Part shown: one piece after another, positions 55,407 through 64,000 of the stretch
Layout: the number at the start of each line of letters is the position of its first letter
How positions within the stretch are numbered: position 1 is the first letter of the stretch
DNA from: Myxococcus fulvus
Lineage (GTDB): Bacteria; Myxococcota; Myxococcia; Myxococcales; Myxococcaceae
Direction of reading: 5' to 3'
Assembly (NCBI RefSeq): GCF_900111765.1
Contig: NZ_FOIB01000001.1
Span: 620,001 to 684,000, forward strand
Length of the DNA stretch: 64,000 nucleotides
Program-made: the position numbers and the translations under genes
Notes under the pieces: model-generated
The model's database searches: none
What the model saw: only the letters and a program-made list of their open reading frames with translations
What the model was told of the DNA's origin: nothing

Positions 55407-56750
55407 TCATCCGAGCCACCAGAACGCCAGCGTCACCAGGGGCAGGTACACCAGGAACGCCACCAGCAAGAACCCCAGGATGTCCTTGAACTCCAACCGG
55501 GCCACGGCCAGGAGCGGCAGCGCCCAGAAGGGCTGGATGAGGTCGGTGGCCATGTCGCCCCAGGCGTACGCGAGCACCACCTTCTCCGGCGCCACCCCCA
55601 GCCGACTGGCCGCGTCGAGCAGGTAGGGCGCCTCGATGGCCCACTTGGAGCCCCCCGAGGGGACGAAGTAGTTCACCACGCCGCTGTAGAGATAGACGAT
55701 GGCCGGGAAGGTCTGCGGCGTGGACAGCGACACGAAGAGCTGGCCGATGCGGTCCGTCAGCCCCGTGGCCTTGAAGATGCCGTAGATGCCCGCGTACAGG
55801 GGGAACTGGAGCACGATGCCGTGCAGCACCGTGCCGGCCTCCTCCGCCGCCTTGATGAGCCTGGCGGGCGTGCCGTGCAGCAGCACCGCGAGCACCAGGA
55901 AGGTGAAGTTCACCACGTTGAGGTTGAGCGCCCGCCAGCCGCCGTTGAGCCACAGGTACTGGCCCAGCCAGAGCAACCCCAGCACCCCGAAGATGACGTT
56001 GAGCAGCCGCGCGTGGTCCAGCCAGACGGCCACGCTCTTTTCGGCGGGGCGCTCGGGCGGAACGAAGTCCCCCAGCTTCTCCAGCACCGCCGGGTCCACG
56101 CGCACCACGTGCCCGGGCTTGGGATGCAGGGCCCACGCGAGCAGCGTGAGGCCGGCGACGACGCCCACGGTGAGCGAGATGTTGAAGGGCGAGAAGAGCG
56201 TCCGGTCGATGGGGATGAGGCCCATGCTCTTCTCGAGGAAGTGGCCCGGCGTGGCGACGAGCAGCGGCGCGGACGCGGACAGGCCCGCGTGCCACGTCGC
56301 GCCCAGGCCGAAGTACGCGCAGGCGACGAGCAGCCGGTAGTCCACGTCCGGCCGGCGCCGGGCGACGAAGCGCACCAGCATGGCGCTGGCCACCAGGGAC
56401 AGGCCCCAGTTGATGTACGCCAGCGCCATGGACACGAAGGCCATCAGCGCCACCGCGCCGCGCGGCGTGCGCGCCAGGCCGGACGCCTTCTCCAGGAGCG
56501 CCCGGACGGGCGTGGTGAGCGCGAGCAGGTAGCCAGTGAACATCACCAGTGCCATCTGCATGGAGAACGTGAGCAGCTCCCAGAAGCCGCCGCCCCACGC
56601 GTCGAGCACCTTGGGGGGACTTGCGCCCACCCACCCCATGGCGAGGCCCATGGTCAGAAGGCTCAGGAGCACGGCGATGGAGAACGCGCTGGGGACGAAG
56701 CGCGCGGAGAAACGGCCAAGGGCTTCGGCGATGCGGACGAGGGTGTCCAC
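55407..56750 (-). CDS. atoE: Short-chain fatty acid transporter, AtoE family (TIGR00366)
   Basis: 447 residues from the GTG at 56750-56748, with AGGAG about 12 bases upstream. It has about 12 hydrophobic segments. Conserved AtoE features are YINWGLSLVASAMLVR, LGATWHAGLSASAPLLVATP, FPLYAGIYGI, NYFVPSGGSKWAIEAPY and YAWGDMATDLIQPFWALPLL. It should import short-chain fatty acids such as butyrate or acetoacetate. The usual atoDAB genes are not in the window. Confidence 0.9.
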   Translation of the reverse strand: MDTLVRIAEALGRFSARFVPSAFSIAVLLSLLTMGLAMGWVGASPPKVLDAWGGGFWELLTFSMQMALVMFTGYLLALTTPVRALLEKASGLARTPRGAVALMAFVSMALAYINWGLSLVASAMLVRFVARRRPDVDYRLLVACAYFGLGATWHAGLSASAPLLVATPGHFLEKSMGLIPIDRTLFSPFNISLTVGVVAGLTLLAWALHPKPGHVVRVDPAVLEKLGDFVPPERPAEKSVAVWLDHARLLNVIFGVLGLLWLGQYLWLNGGWRALNLNVVNFTFLVLAVLLHGTPARLIKAAEEAGTVLHGIVLQFPLYAGIYGIFKATGLTDRIGQLFVSLSTPQTFPAIVYLYSGVVNYFVPSGGSKWAIEAPYLLDAASRLGVAPEKVVLAYAWGDMATDLIQPFWALPLLAVARLEFKDILGFLLVAFLVYLPLVTLAFWWLG

Positions 56751-56856
56751 GCGGGGCAGGGGCTCCTGGAGGGTTCCAGGCCCGTTCTACGGCATTCCCG
56801 GCCCTCCTCGCGCTCCCTGTAAGCAATCCAGGCGCGCCGGGACTGCGTTTTGCGGT

Positions 56857-58344
56857 ATGAGCCCTCCCATGTCTCCTTCCGAGCAAGCGCCGCGGCAGGA
56901 CGCGCGAGTGTCCACCGGCGTGCCCGGCCTGGACGCCGTGCTGGGCGGTGGCCTCATCACCTCGGGTGTCTACATCGTCGTGGGCGAGCCCGGGGCGGGC
57001 AAGACACTCTTCGCCAACCAGCTCTGCTACCACCAGGGCCGCACCGGGGTGCGCTGCCTCTACGTGACGCTCCTGGCCGAGTCGCACGCGCGCATGCTCG
57101 CCAACATGCGCGACATGGCCTTCTTCGACCCCGCGCTGCTGCCGGATGGCGTGTACTACGTCAGCGGCTTCCGCACGCTGGAGGAGCAGGGGCTGCCGGG
57201 GCTGCTGGAGCTGCTACGCCGCGAGGTGCGCAACCACAACGCCAACATCCTGGTGCTGGACGGCCTGGTGCAGGCGCAGGAGGCGGCGGGCAGCAGCCGC
57301 GACTTCAAGAAGTTCATCCACGAGCTGCAGGTGTCCGCGGGCCTGTCCCGCTTCACCGCGCTGATGCTCACCAGCTCCAACGGCCCCACCGTCCACCCCG
57401 AGTACACCATGGTGGATGGCATCCTGGAGCTGCGCGAGCGGACCCTGGGCGTGCGCTCCTGGCGCGAGCTGCAGGTCCGCAAGTTCCGCGGCGGCGCGAC
57501 GATGGCGGGGGTGCACACCTTCCGCATCTCCAACGCGGGGCTGGAGGTCTTCCCCCGGCTGGAGGCCCGGATGCGGCGCGCCCAGCCGCCCGAGCCGAGC
57601 GCGAAGCGGGTCCACTTCGGCATCCCGTCCATGGACGCCCTCTTCCCCGGCGGGCTGGCGGCGGGCTCCACGTCGTTGATTCTGGGGCCTCCGGGCAGCG
57701 GCAAGACGCTGATGGGCAGCAGCCTGCTCGTCGAGGGACTGAGGCAGGGCGAGAGCTGCCTGTACATGGGCTTCTACGAGTCGCCCGAGCGGCTGCTTCA
57801 CAAGGTGGCGGCCGCCGGCATGGACATGTCCGGCGCGGTGAAGGAGGGCCGGATGCACCTGCTCTGGCAGCCTCCCGCCGAGTGCATCCTGGACGTGCTC
57901 GCGGACCAGCTGTTGAGCGCGGTGCGCAAGCACGGCGTGTCGCGGGTGTTCGTGGACGGGCTGCCCGCCATGAGCCAGGCGGCGCCGGACCCCTCGCGCA
58001 TGCCGTCGTTCTTCGCGGCGCTCACGCAGGAGCTGCGCTCCTCTTGCGCGACCACCATCTTCAGTCTGGAGACACCGCGCCTGTTCGGGCCGGTGCTCGA
58101 CGTCCCCCTGGAGCCGGGGCCCTCCGCCGTGGCGGAGAACCTCTTCTTCCTGCGTCACGTGGAGCTGGAGGGGTGTCTGCGCCGGCTCCTGACCATCTTC
58201 AAGCTGCGGGACACCGACTACGACCCCTCCATCCGGGAGTTCGTCATCTCCCGACAAGGAATCGAGGTTCAGCCTCCCTTCGACGTCGCCCTGGACACCC
58301 TGTTGACGGGACTTGCCCGCCACCGGAGCGGTGGCCATCCCTGA
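56857..58344 (+). CDS. KaiC-like double RecA-domain ATPase
   Basis: 495 residues from ATG 56857; an ATG at 56869 is an alternative and neither has a good ribosome binding site. Two RecA-like domains are visible, with Walker A motifs GEPGAGKT (43-50) and GPPGSGKT (277-284) and Walker B-like strands ILVLDGL and RVFVDGL. The first domain starts STGVPGLDAVLGGGLITSG, a KaiC/RAD55 signature. Outside cyanobacteria such proteins act in signalling. It is the first of four co-directional genes with a response regulator and a histidine kinase. Confidence 0.88.
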   Translation: MSPPMSPSEQAPRQDARVSTGVPGLDAVLGGGLITSGVYIVVGEPGAGKTLFANQLCYHQGRTGVRCLYVTLLAESHARMLANMRDMAFFDPALLPDGVYYVSGFRTLEEQGLPGLLELLRREVRNHNANILVLDGLVQAQEAAGSSRDFKKFIHELQVSAGLSRFTALMLTSSNGPTVHPEYTMVDGILELRERTLGVRSWRELQVRKFRGGATMAGVHTFRISNAGLEVFPRLEARMRRAQPPEPSAKRVHFGIPSMDALFPGGLAAGSTSLILGPPGSGKTLMGSSLLVEGLRQGESCLYMGFYESPERLLHKVAAAGMDMSGAVKEGRMHLLWQPPAECILDVLADQLLSAVRKHGVSRVFVDGLPAMSQAAPDPSRMPSFFAALTQELRSSCATTIFSLETPRLFGPVLDVPLEPGPSAVAENLFFLRHVELEGCLRRLLTIFKLRDTDYDPSIREFVISRQGIEVQPPFDVALDTLLTGLARHRSGGHP

Positions 58345-58369
58345 TTCGCGAGGAGCGCAGCCCGCCCGT

Positions 58370-58738
58370 ATGGAGACGGTCCTGGTGGTGGATGACGAGC
58401 AGGGCATCCTGGAGGCCCTCGCGGACCTTTTGCGCGAGGAGGGCTACCGGGTGCTGACCGCCTCGCATGGGCGTGAGGCGCTGGCGCGCATGAGCGAGCT
58501 GCGCCCGGACCTGGTCCTCACCGACTGGATGATGCCGGTGATGGACGGCCCCGCGCTCATCAAGCACATCCGCACGGAGCCGGAGTGGAAGGGCGTGTCG
58601 TTGTTGGGCATGAGCGCGGTGGACGTGGGCGCGCTGCGCGCGGAGTACCCGGGCATCCCCTTCCTCCAGAAGCCCTTCGACATCCCCGCGCTGATGAAGC
58701 AGGTCCGCAAGGCCCTGGACGGCAAGCGCGCGCTCTAG
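58370..58738 (+). CDS. Single-domain response regulator
   Basis: 122 residues from ATG 58370. It is a stand-alone receiver: acidic pair in VVDDEQ, phospho-acceptor Asp52 in LTDWMMPVMDG, Ser82 in GMSAV and Lys101 in LQKPF. It has no output domain, so it acts through protein contacts, as CheY-like or Spo0F-like proteins do. It lies 25 bases after the KaiC-like gene and 12 before the next one. The kinase at 59795 is the obvious candidate partner. Confidence 0.92.
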   Translation: METVLVVDDEQGILEALADLLREEGYRVLTASHGREALARMSELRPDLVLTDWMMPVMDGPALIKHIRTEPEWKGVSLLGMSAVDVGALRAEYPGIPFLQKPFDIPALMKQVRKALDGKRAL

Positions 58739-58750
58739 GGAAGGGCCCCC

Positions 58751-59572
58751 ATGTTCTACCTGCTGAAGCTCGGCCCGGTGCCGCTCTCCCAGGGCACGAC
58801 GGACGTGTACCTGCGCATCTCCGACACGGGCGAGCCGTCCGCGCCCGTGTTCGAGCGCGACGACGTGGCGGGCCTGACGGTGCTCCTGGAGGGGCTGGAC
58901 GAGCGCGAGTCGGTGCGGTGCGAGCCGGTGTTGGCCCAGGCTGGCGCGGAGCTGGGCGTGCGGGCGGAGGAGCCGACGGAGGCGGCGTTGTCGTCCCGGG
59001 CGGCCATCGCCACGTTCCTGGCCTGGGGACAGCGAGGGTTGTCCGGGCTGGGCTCGGACAAGGCGCTGTTGTTCGTGCAGGCGGCCACCGAGTACTGGGA
59101 GGCGCGGCCGTGGACGCATTGGGATGACAGCCAGCCCTTCGAGGTGGCGGTGTCCGGTCCGCTGACGCACACCTTCGAGGGCTGCGTGTTCCACACCGGC
59201 GACGGTCGGGCGGGGCTGGCGCTGTACTTCCAGCAGGGCGCGCTCCAGCAGCTGATGCACATGCAGGCGCAGGGACAGGCGGAGGCGGCACAGGAACTGC
59301 CCGCCATCGCGGTGACGCTGGACACGACGCCGGCGTACGCGGTGGAGGCGCTGGCCTCGGCCGGGCGGGTGCCCCGGCTGCCCATGCCGCTGAAGACGGG
59401 CGCGGGCGGCGTGGGCGTGCCGTCCACGGTGGAGGCGCTGTTGCTGGTGGCCACGATGCGCGCGGTGGCGCGGCTGGGGCCCGAGCAGCAGGAGGTGCTC
59501 AGCAGCGTGGTGGCGGGGGACGCGCGCATGGAGGTCCACGTGCGCGCCCCGAAGCCGCGCGTGCGGCACTGA
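58751..59572 (+). CDS. Unrecognised protein in KaiC/two-component cluster
   Basis: 273 residues from ATG 58751, with AAGGG about 7 bases upstream. The sequence starts [20 protein letters not shown] and is beta-rich in the first 60 residues, then helical with many Ala, Leu and Gln. Segment [19 protein letters not shown] and [20 protein letters not shown] suggest a small folded enzyme-like or binding domain. No family is recognised. The position between the response regulator and the kinase suggests a signalling role. Confidence 0.7.
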   Translation: MFYLLKLGPVPLSQGTTDVYLRISDTGEPSAPVFERDDVAGLTVLLEGLDERESVRCEPVLAQAGAELGVRAEEPTEAALSSRAAIATFLAWGQRGLSGLGSDKALLFVQAATEYWEARPWTHWDDSQPFEVAVSGPLTHTFEGCVFHTGDGRAGLALYFQQGALQQLMHMQAQGQAEAAQELPAIAVTLDTTPAYAVEALASAGRVPRLPMPLKTGAGGVGVPSTVEALLLVATMRAVARLGPEQQEVLSSVVAGDARMEVHVRAPKPRVRH

Positions 59573-59794
59573 GGCGTCGCGCCTTCCTCCCGGGCGAGCG
59601 GGCAGGCGCGTGAAGCGTCCCGGATTTCACCCCGTGTGGTGAAGGCCCCCTGGGTCAATGTTGGCTGGCGCACGAAGTCGCGGGCGAGTGTCCGGTGGTG
59701 GGCACTGTGCCCTCCCGAGGGGGCTGTCGGCGCCGGGGGAGTCGCGGGACAACGCAGTGGCCGCGCCCATCCCAGGGACGTGCAGGGGCTCTCC

Positions 59795-64000
<4,206 letters not shown>

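Overview
The window is GC-rich DNA (roughly 70% G+C by eye) with dense coding on both strands. It looks like a chromosomal segment of a myxobacterium of the Myxococcaceae or a close relative. The main pointers are a DUF2378/TIGR02265-type gene, a DUSAM-type gene, SitA-like lipoprotein toxin genes with a SitI3-like partner, many lipoproteins, and PAS and HAMP histidine kinases. No rRNA, tRNA, insertion sequence, CRISPR array or replication origin was seen. The first gene is cut at its 5' end and the last at its 3' end.

Layout. 0-9.5 kb: end of an unknown gene, a 55-aa gene, a three-PAS histidine kinase, an M1 aminopeptidase with HEAT-like repeats, a C-terminal J-domain protein, an EEP-family phosphodiesterase, a lipoprotein, and an overlapping HipA-like kinase/DUF3037 pair. 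9.7-14 kb: a subtilase with an N-terminal P domain, Ohr, then a candidate polymorphic toxin (SitA-like lipoprotein with a CdiA-type tRNase domain) and its SitI3-like immunity gene. 14-25.6 kb: mostly housekeeping and small accessory genes (GNAT, flavin-binding protein, DUF4286, DUF4139, amidohydrolase, SUKH, alpha/beta hydrolase, ribonuclease Z, DUF2293). 25.7-30.7 kb: a TetR-MFP-RND efflux operon behind a palindromic operator. 30.7-42.9 kb: DUF2378, RuvC-like, Nudix, STAS, DUF99, cold-shock protein, H+-pyrophosphatase, a PstS-like lipoprotein and a Vgb-like propeller.

43.1-47.7 kb: a tetraheme cytochrome lipoprotein translationally coupled to a DUF4397 lipoprotein. 47.8-54.7 kb is the most accessory-looking part. 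It has a 67-aa secreted peptide with the six-cysteine spacing of CS-alpha-beta defensins. The same strand carries a three-gene cassette (barrel-like exported protein, SitA-like lipoprotein toxin, putative immunity protein). Beyond lie a frameshifted DUSAM gene and a B3 metallo-beta-lactamase strikingly like Stenotrophomonas L1. 54.8-64 kb: an exported protein, an AtoE-type transporter, then a signalling cluster of double-RecA KaiC-like ATPase, response regulator, unknown protein and a kinase with about eleven tandem HAMP cores encoded by nearly identical 276-bp DNA repeats.

Many convergent gene pairs are separated by strong GC hairpins acting as probable bidirectional terminators. Several genes are coupled by GTGA or ATGA overlaps. 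All functions are inferred from sequence reading and family knowledge; no database search was possible.
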